A stretch of DNA of 64,000 nt. Source: Planctomycetaceae bacterium. Its GTDB lineage: Bacteria > Planctomycetota > Phycisphaerae > Tepidisphaerales > Tepidisphaeraceae. The position numbers and the translations under genes were made by a program. Below, in pieces: positions 43,634-51,816 of the stretch. Location of the stretch: positions 1 through 64,000 of the forward strand of contig JAIYCY010000016.1 in NCBI GenBank assembly GCA_027487775.1, in the 5' to 3' direction. Every line of letters starts with the position of its first letter. The first letter of the stretch is position 1. The notes under the pieces were generated by a model. That model saw nothing but the letters and a program-made list of their open reading frames with translations, was not told where the DNA came from and searched no databases.

Positions 43634-45283
43634 ATGCACCACTCCGAGCGTTCCAGAGCCCGACGTCGCAGATGTTCAAATGTCTCCACGCGCATGGATT
43701 CGCTCGAATCGCGCCGACTGCTGGCAACGGTGGCGGCTGTCAGTGGGGAGACGTACGAGCGGTCGGGCATCGAGACCGGCGAAGGATTTACGTTCAACGC
43801 GGTGGCGGGCGAGACGATCCTCATCAACATCGCCACGCCAAACAACGTGTATGTGGATGTCACCGGCCCCGGCAGTTCGTCTCTTTACAGCCTCGGCGGA
43901 GAAGATCGCATCCTCACGATCGACATCACACAGAGTGGCGGGCATCGACTTGACATCAGTGCGCCCAGCTTCACACCGGTCAGTTTCACGACGACGATCT
44001 TCATCCCAAGTCAAACACAGGGTGGCGATCAGACCGACGTGATCGAGTCCGGACGAAGGCGCGGATGGAACACGACCGCCGGCGACATCGACATCCTCTC
44101 GGGCCAGATCGACGCGGGCGATCGCGTGTATTTCACATTCAGTGAGAACTCGCCGGGCCCGCTGGCTCTGCGGGGCTTCGTCATCACGCCGAGCGGAGCC
44201 ATCCTCGGCGAAAACAGCACCAATACCGGCACGACTTCAAGTTTCATCGCAAACGCGTCCGGTACGTATCACTTTCTCACGATGCCGGCAGACTCGAACG
44301 TGGCTGCCAACTATGGCGTGAGCGTCGTCGTCGCTCCGGGCACGCAATACGCCAACGATCCCGACACGCTCCCGCTCGCGCCCGGCGTGAATCGTGACGG
44401 CGACATGCCCACGGGCGATCTTGATGCGTGGAATCTCGACTTCGAAGCCAACACGCTTGTCACCATTTCTGTATCTCGTCTCACCGGATCGAATCTGAAT
44501 CCTGAAGTGCACGTCATCGCGCCCGACGGCTCGCTGCTCGCGTCGCAGGAGCAGACGACGATCGATCTGGATTTCACGACCGGCGTCGCGGGCGTTTATG
44601 CGATCGTGATGCGTGACGACGACGGCACGACCGGCGGGACATTTCGCTTCCGGTACGACACGTCGCGAGAGGCGGGCGGATTGCGACTGGAGAACGACGT
44701 TCTCCGCGCCGACGGCACGTCGGCGGGTGAGACGATTGAGATCGTTCGCAACGGAAACACGTTCACGCGATCGGGCAGTTCTGCCGGCACGCTCACGACG
44801 TCTCGTGCCGAGCGCATCGAGATCGATGCGGGCGGGGGCAACGATCTGGTGAGACTCACGAATGCGGGCTTGCGTGCGTATGTCTTCGGAGGAGACGGAG
44901 ACGACACGATCCACGGCAGCGGCGCGAACGACACGCTCAGCGGCGGGGCCGGGCGTAATCGACTCTTTGGCGGTGACGGGAACGATCGCTTGAACGGCAG
45001 CTCGGGTCGTGACTTTATCTTCGGCGAGGCGGGCGACGATCGACTCTATGGCAACGGCGGAAATGATGTCCTGGACGGCGGCGGCAATGTCGATCGAATT
45101 TTCGGCGGGGACGGCGACGACGAACTGATCGGCGGGAGCGGAAACGACAAGCTCTACGGTGAGGCCGGCAACGACATGTTCTTCGGCGGGCGCGGGATCG
45201 ACATCCTCGACGGCGGTTCGAACACCGATTCCGCGGAGGTCACGAGCGAAGACCTCATCAGCTCCATCGAGATCATTCTTTAG
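43634..45283 (+). CDS. Secreted RTX-repeat protein
   Basis: 549 residues from the ATG at 43634; ATGs at 43580 and 43691 are alternatives. A basic segment (SERSRARRRRCSN) precedes LESRRLL. Residues about 30-350 hold two pre-peptidase C-terminal-like beta-sandwich domains (FTFNAVAGETILINIATP, DAWNLDFEANTLVTISVSRL). The last 170 residues are RTX calcium-binding repeats (GGDGDDTIHGSGANDTLSGG, GGNGGNDVLDGGG). The C-terminus is SSIEIIL, matching the SIEILL end of the other RTX protein at 40341. It is divergent from murD with about 100 bases between the starts, and ends before ftsW. Probably an exported surface protein; substrate unknown. Confidence 0.82.
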   Translation: MHHSERSRARRRRCSNVSTRMDSLESRRLLATVAAVSGETYERSGIETGEGFTFNAVAGETILINIATPNNVYVDVTGPGSSSLYSLGGEDRILTIDITQSGGHRLDISAPSFTPVSFTTTIFIPSQTQGGDQTDVIESGRRRGWNTTAGDIDILSGQIDAGDRVYFTFSENSPGPLALRGFVITPSGAILGENSTNTGTTSSFIANASGTYHFLTMPADSNVAANYGVSVVVAPGTQYANDPDTLPLAPGVNRDGDMPTGDLDAWNLDFEANTLVTISVSRLTGSNLNPEVHVIAPDGSLLASQEQTTIDLDFTTGVAGVYAIVMRDDDGTTGGTFRFRYDTSREAGGLRLENDVLRADGTSAGETIEIVRNGNTFTRSGSSAGTLTTSRAERIEIDAGGGNDLVRLTNAGLRAYVFGGDGDDTIHGSGANDTLSGGAGRNRLFGGDGNDRLNGSSGRDFIFGEAGDDRLYGNGGNDVLDGGGNVDRIFGGDGDDELIGGSGNDKLYGEAGNDMFFGGRGIDILDGGSNTDSAEVTSEDLISSIEIIL

Positions 45284-45360
45284 GATCGCCAGCAACCGAA
45301 TCCTCGACGCGAAGGCCTCCCGATCCCCGGGCGACCGCAAACACCCCGGATCCCCGCCGT

Positions 45361-45370
45361 CCCCCCCCCC
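45361..45370 (+). repeat. Homopolymeric C10 tract
   Basis: Ten consecutive C in a longer C-rich context (45353-45395), about 80 bases after the RTX gene stop. Such a tract can slip in length, but here it lies outside any gene. Confidence 0.8.
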
Positions 45371-45618
45371 GCCGTCCCCTCCGCCGCCGCCCTTCTCCAA
45401 TCCTCCGACCTTTGAGCGCACCGGGCGGGAAGATCATCCGCACGTCAATCGCAGAGACGCGTGGTCGTGGGCTCCTGTTGCGCGGGCATCGAATCTGTGT
45501 AAACAAGCGTTCCACATGAGCGCGCAAGCGAGTCCGAATGCGCACGCGAGCGCGCAGAAATCGAAGCCAGGACGCCCCATCCGGACCGATACCCGACCGC
45601 AAAAAGTGGGAAAATCGG

Positions 45619-45668
45619 GAAAAATCGACTTTGCGCTGCGCACCTGCGGACGCAAACGCGCAGCGCGC
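45619..45668 (+). repeat. Structured repeat element, copy 2
   Basis: GAAAAATCGACTTT then GCGCTGCGC paired with GCGCAGCGC around a TGCG/CGCA inner pair. It matches copy 1 at 20262-20313 at 37 of 45 core positions. Blocks CCGAATGCGC-CGCGAGCG (45534-45552) and GACCGATACCCGA (45584-45596) precede it in the same order as before copy 1 but with different spacing. It ends about 25 bases before the ftsW start. Confidence 0.6.
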
Positions 45669-45691
45669 CCGTTGGGATGGAGGTGTCATTC

Positions 45692-46897
45692 ATGCCCGAA
45701 CCGACCACTGACCGCACAGCCCGCATTCAGGTTTCAAGTTTGGACCGGCCTTCGCCCGATAATGTGACGATGCAGGCTCGCGTTCTGGATGGTCCTCGCA
45801 GTTGGCACGCGCTGGTCGTACTGACCGTCGCGTTGCTCGGCGTGGGCGTGTTGATGGTGGCGTCTGCGTCGATGAGCGTGGATGCGACGAGCGTATGGAG
45901 CGGTCGCGGGCTGAAACAGCTCGCCTTTGCGGCCGCCGGCGCGATCGCTTTCGGTGTCGCGTCGCTTATCCCCGCGCGTTTGCTGGTCGGACACGGCGGA
46001 GGCGTTCGCTCGATCCCGTTCCTCGCTGTCGTCCTCGCAAGCATCGCCTGCTTGGCCGTTCTGATCCCGGGCATCGGTACGGAAGTCAACGGTGCATCGC
46101 GCTGGCTGCGCTTCGGTCCGATCCAGATCCAACCTTCGGAGCTCGCCAAATGGGCGGCCGTCCTTTGGATCGCCGCATGGCTCGCAAGGCCCGGCGTTGA
46201 TTTGTCGCGATTTTTTAAGGGCTTCTGCGTGACCTGCTTGCCCATCGGGATTCTTTGTCTGCTCGTCGTGATCGAAGACTTCGGCACGGCGGCACTCATC
46301 GGCCTCGTCGCAACGCTCATGCTCGTGGTCGGCGGAGCCAAACTCTGGCACCTCCTCGTCACGCTTCCGCCTGCGTTGCTCGCTGCGTGGTATTTCGTTG
46401 CGGGCACGCCCTACCGCATGGTGCGGCTCACCAGTTTCCTCGATCCGTGGGCCGACGCTCAAGGCAGCGGATACCACATGGTTCAGAGCCTGCTCAGCTT
46501 CGCCTCCGGCGGACTGACTGGACGGGGGCTTGGCAGCGGCATTCAAAAGCTCGGTTATCTTCCCGAAGACACCACCGACTTCGTCTTCGCGGTCATCGCC
46601 GAAGAGCTGGGCCTTGCGGGTTGTGCGCTTGTGGTTTTCATGTTCATCGGCATCGCGATGCTCGCCTTCCGTGCCACGCGTCGCGCGTCGCTTGACCCTG
46701 CGATTCGTCTGCTCGCCTTCGGCATCGGCATCACCATTTCGCTTCAGGCCGTCGTCAACATCGCCGTCGCGACGGTCTCGATGCCCACCAAAGGCATGAG
46801 TCTCCCCCTCATCTCCGCCGGCGGAAGCGGCATGATCGTGACCTGCATCATGCTCGGGCTGCTGGCGGGCATCCTGCGTCAATCACGCACGCCTTAG
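45692..46897 (+). CDS. ftsW: Peptidoglycan glycosyltransferase FtsW (SEDS family)
   Basis: 401 residues from the ATG at 45692, with GGAGG eight bases upstream; an ATG at 45677 is less likely. SEDS features: about ten membrane helices, TEVNGASRWLRFGPIQIQPSELAKWAAVLWIA (the conserved GARRW and QPSE region), VIEDFGTAALIG, SFLDPWADAQGSGYHMVQSLLSFASGGLTGRGLGSG, DFVFAVIAEELGLAG and MPTKGMSLPLISAGGSGM. The protein polymerises lipid II in septal wall synthesis with a partner penicillin-binding protein. The FtsW assignment over RodA rests on the nearby murD. prfA starts 109 bases downstream. Confidence 0.93.
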   Translation: MPEPTTDRTARIQVSSLDRPSPDNVTMQARVLDGPRSWHALVVLTVALLGVGVLMVASASMSVDATSVWSGRGLKQLAFAAAGAIAFGVASLIPARLLVGHGGGVRSIPFLAVVLASIACLAVLIPGIGTEVNGASRWLRFGPIQIQPSELAKWAAVLWIAAWLARPGVDLSRFFKGFCVTCLPIGILCLLVVIEDFGTAALIGLVATLMLVVGGAKLWHLLVTLPPALLAAWYFVAGTPYRMVRLTSFLDPWADAQGSGYHMVQSLLSFASGGLTGRGLGSGIQKLGYLPEDTTDFVFAVIAEELGLAGCALVVFMFIGIAMLAFRATRRASLDPAIRLLAFGIGITISLQAVVNIAVATVSMPTKGMSLPLISAGGSGMIVTCIMLGLLAGILRQSRTP

Positions 46898-47006
46898 TCT
46901 CTGCCCTTCTGAATCCATGGTCCTGATCTTCTCTGTGATTCCGAATCGCTGCGATTCGGCCTTGGCGTCGCGTACATCGTCCTGATCGCTACACTCATCG
47001 AGCCTC

Positions 47007-48110
47007 ATGAGCCTTCTGTCCGAACATGCACCCGCCGGCCTGATCCGGCACCTGACCGAGACCGCCCATCGGCTGGCGGAGCTGCGCGCGCGTCTGACCG
47101 ATGAAGCGACGCTCGCTGACCATCTGAAACTGACATCGATCTCGCAGGAGGTCGGTCGGATCGAACCGCTGGTCGCGCGTTTCGACGCATGGCGAGAGGC
47201 GGTCCGATCCTGCGACGATCTGAAGTCGATGCTGGATGATCCGGACATGGGACCGCTGGCGCGTGAAGAGCTTCCGCAGGCGGAAGCGCGATCGATCGAG
47301 CTGTTACGTGAGCTTCGCAGCGCGTTTGTCGGTGCGGAGGATGAAAAGGTCGAGCGGTTTTTCGTCGAGATCCGCGCGGGCGTCGGCGGAGAGGAGGCCG
47401 CCCTGTTTGCACGCGATCTCTTTGACATGTATCGACGCTACGCTGACACGCGCGGCTGGCGTTTTGAGGCGAGCGACTTCAGCCTGTCCGAGCGAAGCGG
47501 CTTTAAGGAAGTGATCATTCAGGTTTCTGGAAGCGGCGCGTACCGACGACTTCAGTACGAGGCCGGCGGGCATCGCGTGCAGCGCGTGCCTGAGACCGAA
47601 GCGCAGGGCCGCATTCACACCTCGGCCGCGACTGTGGCGATCATTCCGGAGTTGCCCGACGTGCAGATCGACATCAAGCCAGACGACGTCGAACAGTTCG
47701 GCTGTCGCGGAGGCGGGCCCGGCGGACAGAACGTCAACAAGGTCGAGACGGGCTGGTTCATCCGACACAAGCCCACGGGCATGACCTTCAAAATGACCGA
47801 GCACAAAAGTCAGGCTCAAAACAAGGAACGCGCCTGGGCCCTTCTTAAATCCCGACTCTTCCAAATCGAAAAGGACAAACAACACGCCGCCGCCACCGCG
47901 CAGCGTCGATCCATGATGGGCTCGGGCAATCGCAACGAACGCATCCGCACGTACAACTTCCCGCAGAATCGCTGCACCGATCACCGTCTGGGCGGAGAGG
48001 AAAGCAGTGCCAAAAACTTCAATCTCGATAAAATCATCGCCGGCCAGATGGACGAACTGATCGACGCGTTGATCGAACTGGATACACAACAGCGGCTCGA
48101 GGGGCTGTGA
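47007..48110 (+). CDS. prfA: Peptide chain release factor 1
   Basis: 367 residues, usual RF1 length. It recognises UAA and UAG stop codons and releases the peptide on the ribosome. Seen: helical N-terminal domain, FVEIRAGVGGEEAALFARDLFDMYRRYA, the tripeptide P-E-T in RVPETEAQGRIHTSAATVAI (near 194-196), which corresponds to the PxT stop-codon anticodon of RF1 rather than the SPF of RF2, and GGGPGGQNVNKVETG with the GGQ catalytic motif near 237. The C-terminal RNERIRTYNFPQNRCTDHR and LDKIIAGQMDELIDAL are typical. prmC is not adjacent; the mini-protein at 48248 follows. Confidence 0.95.
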   Translation: MSLLSEHAPAGLIRHLTETAHRLAELRARLTDEATLADHLKLTSISQEVGRIEPLVARFDAWREAVRSCDDLKSMLDDPDMGPLAREELPQAEARSIELLRELRSAFVGAEDEKVERFFVEIRAGVGGEEAALFARDLFDMYRRYADTRGWRFEASDFSLSERSGFKEVIIQVSGSGAYRRLQYEAGGHRVQRVPETEAQGRIHTSAATVAIIPELPDVQIDIKPDDVEQFGCRGGGPGGQNVNKVETGWFIRHKPTGMTFKMTEHKSQAQNKERAWALLKSRLFQIEKDKQHAAATAQRRSMMGSGNRNERIRTYNFPQNRCTDHRLGGEESSAKNFNLDKIIAGQMDELIDALIELDTQQRLEGL

Positions 48111-48247
48111 TCTGTCTCGTGCTAAAGCATCGTGGGGAACGGAAAATTCAAACCATTCGACCACCGTGGGAATGACAGACCAGCAACGTGTTAAATGCAG
48201 GGAAGCCACAACGGTTTAAGAGTGTTTTCATTCAATGGAGGGCGGGC

Positions 48248-48541
48248 ATGTTCAAGATGAAGGTCGAGTTGGTCATGTGGTGGGGTCGCTTCAAACTTTT
48301 GATTCTGAGCGGTCCGATCTCCGAGGGACGCGTGAACGTCGGTGACGAAGTCACGATCCACCGCGGCCCATCTCGTAAGACTGCGATCGTCAAGCAGATC
48401 GATGCACCTCAAATGGTCAACCTCACTTCTGCTGATACCTCGTCTGGGTATGTGAGTCTTAGCTTTGAGGGACTCAAAAAGGATGATGTGATCCAAGGCG
48501 ACTGGATTCATGGCAGCAGAGTAAACACTCCCGACCCCTAG
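48248..48541 (+). CDS. Mini-protein resembling EF-Tu domain 2 (beta-barrel)
   Basis: 97 residues from the ATG at 48248, preceded by GGAGGG about six bases upstream. After a short N-terminal strand (MFKMKVELVMWWGRFKLLILSGPISEGRVNVGDEVTIHR) the pattern is that of translation-factor domain 2: a G-x-I-x-x-G-x-V-x-x-G-D-x-V segment, then KTAIVKQIDAP, a turn, SGYVSLSFEGLKKDDVIQGDWI. In EF-Tu, IF2 and SelB this barrel contacts tRNA or the ribosome. Here no GTPase domain is attached. It lies 137 bases after prfA on the same strand. Assignment is by pattern only. Confidence 0.55.
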   Translation: MFKMKVELVMWWGRFKLLILSGPISEGRVNVGDEVTIHRGPSRKTAIVKQIDAPQMVNLTSADTSSGYVSLSFEGLKKDDVIQGDWIHGSRVNTPDP

Positions 48542-48594
48542 CCACTTACCGCGATCACCGTGTATGCTGAAGAACTCGAATCTGAAAGGATCCC

Positions 48595-49017
48595 ATGCCC
48601 ACCGAAACCAAAGACATCCTCGAAGCCGCAGAGAAGCTCGGAAAAATGATCGCCGATCATCCCGCCCTCGCGCGTTACGCCGAAGCCAGTCGCGCCGTCA
48701 GCGCCGATCCCGAGGCCTCGCGACTCTTCGCCGACTTCGATCGCGAAGTCATGACGCTGAGCCAGCAGGAGCAGTCCGGCCAACCCATCTCAGCCCAACA
48801 GCGTCAACGGCTGCAGACTCTGCAGTCCACCATCGCAGCCAATCTCAAGGTCAAGGCCTTCTCGATTGCTCAAGTCGAGATGACCGACCTCTTGCGGAAG
48901 GTCAGCCAGGCATGGCAACGCCCCGTCGCCGAGGTCCAGCAATCCGCCCGCGGCAAATCAGGCGGATCACCCGCACCCGCCGGCGGAGCCTCCCCGCGGC
49001 TCGTGATGCCCGGTTGA
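48595..49017 (+). CDS. YlbF/YmcA-family protein
   Basis: 140 residues from the ATG at 48595, with AAAGGA four bases upstream. The helical core (residues about 5-110) matches the YlbF/YmcA pattern: ILEAAEKLGKMIADHPALARYAEASRAVSADPEASRLFADFDREV, then QQRQRLQTLQSTIAANLKVKAFSIAQVEMTDLLRKVSQAW. In Bacillus, YlbF and YmcA form a complex that influences RNase Y activity and developmental phosphorelay signalling; the role here is unknown. The C-terminal 25 residues are Pro/Gly/Ala-rich. It is 53 bases after the mini-protein and 54 bases before the EVE gene, suggesting one operon. Confidence 0.8.
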   Translation: MPTETKDILEAAEKLGKMIADHPALARYAEASRAVSADPEASRLFADFDREVMTLSQQEQSGQPISAQQRQRLQTLQSTIAANLKVKAFSIAQVEMTDLLRKVSQAWQRPVAEVQQSARGKSGGSPAPAGGASPRLVMPG

Positions 49018-49071
49018 TTTCGCTGAGTTCTCGCGCCTCGCGTGTGTAGAGATTCCAGAGACGATTGCATC

Positions 49072-49509
49072 ATGAATTGGCTCTTAAAAACCGAACCGAC
49101 CGAGTACAGCGCTGATCAATTCGAGCGCGACCGTCGCTGCACATGGGACGGCGTGGCCAACGCGCTGGCTCAGAAGCATATGCGTGCGATGCGCAAGGGC
49201 GATCGTGTCCTGATTTATCACACGGGAAATCAAAAATGCGTTGTCGCCGTCGCGGAGGTCGCACGGACTGCTTATCCCGATCCTTCACACGAATCCGACG
49301 CATCGCACAAGACATCCAAGCCGAATAGCCCGGTCGTGGTCGATCTGAAGTTCAACAAGCGTCTCGCCCGCCCTGTGCCGCTCGCCGATCTCCGGGCCGA
49401 CAAGCGCCTTGCCGACTGGGATCTTCTCCGCATCGGTCGCCTGAGCGTCGTTCCAACCAGCGACGAAGTGTGGAATCACGTGATTTCACTTTCCGAGACA
49501 GACGTCTAA
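49072..49509 (+). CDS. EVE-domain protein
   Basis: 145 residues from the ATG at 49072 (MNWLLKTEPTEYSADQF). The whole protein is one EVE domain: WLLKTEPTEYS, TWDGVANALAQKHMRAMRKGDRVLIYHTGNQKCVVAVAEVARTAYPDP, VVVDLKFNKRLARPVPLADLRADKRLADWDLLRIGRLSVVPTSDEVWNHVI. EVE domains belong to the PUA-like group and can read modified bases in DNA or RNA; in bacteria many are stand-alone and linked to translation or to restriction. The aromatic pocket residues (W, H, D near the centre) are present. It lies between YlbF-like and PH-domain genes. Confidence 0.9.
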   Translation: MNWLLKTEPTEYSADQFERDRRCTWDGVANALAQKHMRAMRKGDRVLIYHTGNQKCVVAVAEVARTAYPDPSHESDASHKTSKPNSPVVVDLKFNKRLARPVPLADLRADKRLADWDLLRIGRLSVVPTSDEVWNHVISLSETDV

Positions 49510-49525
49510 AAGTAGTCTGTTAGAC

Positions 49526-50122
49526 ATGTCCAACTCACCCTCTCCCAAGCCCGATCCAAACCCCGCCCCTAACAACGAGCGCACCGACGAACGCACTGTC
49601 GCCACCGAACCGTCTGAAAGCCAGGAAATCGTCTACTACGAAGGTTCACCCAAAGCACGCGGCGAACTCTCGCTCATGCTGGGCAGCTTCGTCTTCTTCG
49701 CTGTCTGCTGTGCCATCATTTACTTTGCATGGTCGAGCCTGCCTTGGTGGGGATCGCTCATCCTGCTCGTCGTCGGTTTGATCGGCGTGCTATTTCCGTA
49801 TGTCTGGGTCAAGCGACATCGCTATAAGCTCACCAACAGCCGCATCGATACACAGGAGGGCATTCTCAACATCCGCAACGGCACGATCTGGCTTTGGAAG
49901 GTCGACGACGTGCAACTGAATCGCTCGATCATCGATCGCGTCCTGGGCGTGGGCACGATCAGCGTCTACAGCTCCGACAAAACTTCACCGCGACTTGAAC
50001 TGCGGAGCCTTCCGAATCCGCAGACGCTGTTCGTCGAACTCAAGAAGCGCGTCGACGTCGCCAAGCGACAACGCGGCATCCTTCGCCTCGACAGCGACGT
50101 GGGCAGCTCGGTTCCGGATTGA
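49526..50122 (+). CDS. Bacterial PH-domain (bPH2) membrane protein
   Basis: 198 residues from the ATG at 49526. The first 40 residues are polar and disordered. Two membrane helices follow (LSLMLGSFVFFAVCCAIIYFAW and WWGSLILLVVGLIGVLFPYVWV), then a PH-like beta domain: HRYKLTNSRIDTQEGILNIRNGTIWLWKVDDVQLNRSIIDRVLGVGTISVYSSDKTSPRLELRSLPNPQTLFVELKKRV. This is the classic bPH2 pattern with YKLTN.RI....G and V.DV...RS...R.LGVGT. Function in bacteria is poorly known, often envelope stress or membrane organisation. It follows the EVE gene after 16 bases. Confidence 0.88.
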   Translation: MSNSPSPKPDPNPAPNNERTDERTVATEPSESQEIVYYEGSPKARGELSLMLGSFVFFAVCCAIIYFAWSSLPWWGSLILLVVGLIGVLFPYVWVKRHRYKLTNSRIDTQEGILNIRNGTIWLWKVDDVQLNRSIIDRVLGVGTISVYSSDKTSPRLELRSLPNPQTLFVELKKRVDVAKRQRGILRLDSDVGSSVPD

Positions 50123-50178
50123 TCTGCAGGGGCCGTCGACTGATGAAGTGACGAACGCATTCGCAACCGATCGAGGAC

Positions 50179-51777
50179 ATGATGTTCAACCGTATCCGAA
50201 ATCACGGCACGATCTCCGCGAGCGTCGCGCGTGCCAGCTCTCGCATCGCGCTGTGCGGCTGCCTCATGTTGCTTGCCGGCTGCGCGTGGCTCGATCGCAA
50301 TGATGCAACTACGACCCGCTCGAGCGTTGATCGCACACGCCTCGCTGCCGATTCACCGCAGATCGCCAGCGAGGCTTTCGTTCGTGGTCATCTCGACGCC
50401 TACGTCGGCTCGCCCCTCAGCGGCCCGCTCAGCGACACGATTCCCGACGACGCATTCGATCAACTTTACGAAGTCCGCCTGCAGCTACGTCGTGTGACTG
50501 CGCTCGATCCGACCGCGCTATCCAACTTCCGCCCCTTGCCTGGCGTCTCGACGCTCATCGCTCTCCGAACGCTCAAGCCAATCCCCGATCACAGCCCCAT
50601 CTTTGGCGTCAATCGCATCACGCAAGACATCCTCATCAGCACGCCCAACACCTCATCGTCAAACATCGGAGCAAGCTCCAACCTGCTCATCAACACCCGC
50701 ACCTTGATCGCGCCCAACACGACGATCCGCTATCGCGATCGCGAGCGTGCCACCCTATTCACTCTCGAACTCCATCGCACGCCCACTCCCGACGCAACAT
50801 CCATCGACATTGTCCTCAGCCTCGCTGGTTCTCTCCCACCCGACCCCGACGCACCCGCCGGCTCGGCTCCGATCGATGCCGTCGAAACCGTCCGTGTCGC
50901 CTCTCTCAACATTCCCGCCCATTCACTGGCGACCAACACGACCGTTGCCGCAACCACCACGACCGCGTCTCCGCCCGAGCCGTTCTACGCACAAACCATT
51001 CTCGTCCCGCTCCGCCTCATCGATCGCCCCACGATGGCGTTGCGTCCTTCGGATCGATCCGCATCTGTCGACGACATCTTGGTCTTTGACATCACCCTCC
51101 TCCCACACGCGCACGATACCGGAGCAAACAACGCCGACACCAAGAGCCGGGCTGAAACGTCCTCGCTCGTCACGGCTGTCAGATCTGAACTCGCGCGATC
51201 TGCTGCTCTCGCCCGCATCGATGATGTCGGCAATTGGCCGGGCTTCGAGTCGGCCCTGCGTGCCGCGCGTGATCCGGCCCAGCGCCGACGCGCCCTCGTT
51301 TGGATCGCATCGCAGACCTCCGCGATGATCGCGCGCGATCATCTCCTGCTCGCGTCAGATGACGAGCTAAACGCCTATCACGATCTGCTTCGCCAGGATC
51401 TACGCGCGTCAACGCTTGATCGAAAGCCCGAACTCCTCGGATGGCTCATGGATCTTCGCAGCCTGCATCGGCTGAAATCTCTCGCATCCGACAACAAGCT
51501 CCCGCCCAGTCTCGCCGGCATTCTATCCATTCACGCAGGAGCGCTCTCGCGCGATCCCAGTTCTCTTGATGCCGTTCTTCGAGGTGTTCGATCTCGCGAT
51601 GAATTCGATTCTCGCCTGCGCGCCGAACACCTCATCGCACTCGAGGACAGCTCGCCCGCCATCCGAGTCGATGCCTTCGAGTTCCTCCGCGCGAGAAACC
51701 AGGCCCCGGCCAACTACGACCCGCTCGCCAGCGACGCCGACCGCGCCCACGCACTCGAAGCACTCGAAGCCGACTGA
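50179..51777 (+). CDS. Predicted lipoprotein with HEAT-like C-terminal part
   Basis: 532 residues; two adjacent ATGs (50179 and 50182) with GAGG just upstream, the second having better spacing. The signal segment ends in LMLLAGC, so it is a lipoprotein. Residues about 60-330 are beta-rich with Thr/Ala/Pro stretches and no known motif (ATSIDIVLSLAGSLPP, FYAQTILVPLRL). Residues about 340-520 are helical, with repeat-like pairs resembling HEAT units (RRRALVWIASQTSAMIARDHLL, DEFDSRLRAEHLIALEDSSPAIRVDAFEFLRAR). Function unknown. The stop is 39 bases before the giant AsmA-like gene, so the two form an operon and probably act together at the envelope. Confidence 0.75.
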   Translation: MMFNRIRNHGTISASVARASSRIALCGCLMLLAGCAWLDRNDATTTRSSVDRTRLAADSPQIASEAFVRGHLDAYVGSPLSGPLSDTIPDDAFDQLYEVRLQLRRVTALDPTALSNFRPLPGVSTLIALRTLKPIPDHSPIFGVNRITQDILISTPNTSSSNIGASSNLLINTRTLIAPNTTIRYRDRERATLFTLELHRTPTPDATSIDIVLSLAGSLPPDPDAPAGSAPIDAVETVRVASLNIPAHSLATNTTVAATTTTASPPEPFYAQTILVPLRLIDRPTMALRPSDRSASVDDILVFDITLLPHAHDTGANNADTKSRAETSSLVTAVRSELARSAALARIDDVGNWPGFESALRAARDPAQRRRALVWIASQTSAMIARDHLLLASDDELNAYHDLLRQDLRASTLDRKPELLGWLMDLRSLHRLKSLASDNKLPPSLAGILSIHAGALSRDPSSLDAVLRGVRSRDEFDSRLRAEHLIALEDSSPAIRVDAFEFLRARNQAPANYDPLASDADRAHALEALEAD

Positions 51778-51816
51778 TTCATCCATTCCACCAACATCCC
51801 GACAGGTTCACCCAAC

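Larger units (their letters stand above)
45284..45691. other. Intergenic region with a poly-C tract and structured repeat
   Basis: This 408-base gap before ftsW holds a run of ten C at 45361-45370 inside a C-rich stretch, and the second copy of the hairpin element at 45619-45668. Frames through it carry no protein signature. Confidence 0.5.

Noticed and set aside
45361-45370. Phase-variable promoter function for the C10 tract
   Set aside because: No promoter elements are visible around it and it lies more than 300 bases from the ftsW start; only the tract itself is reported.
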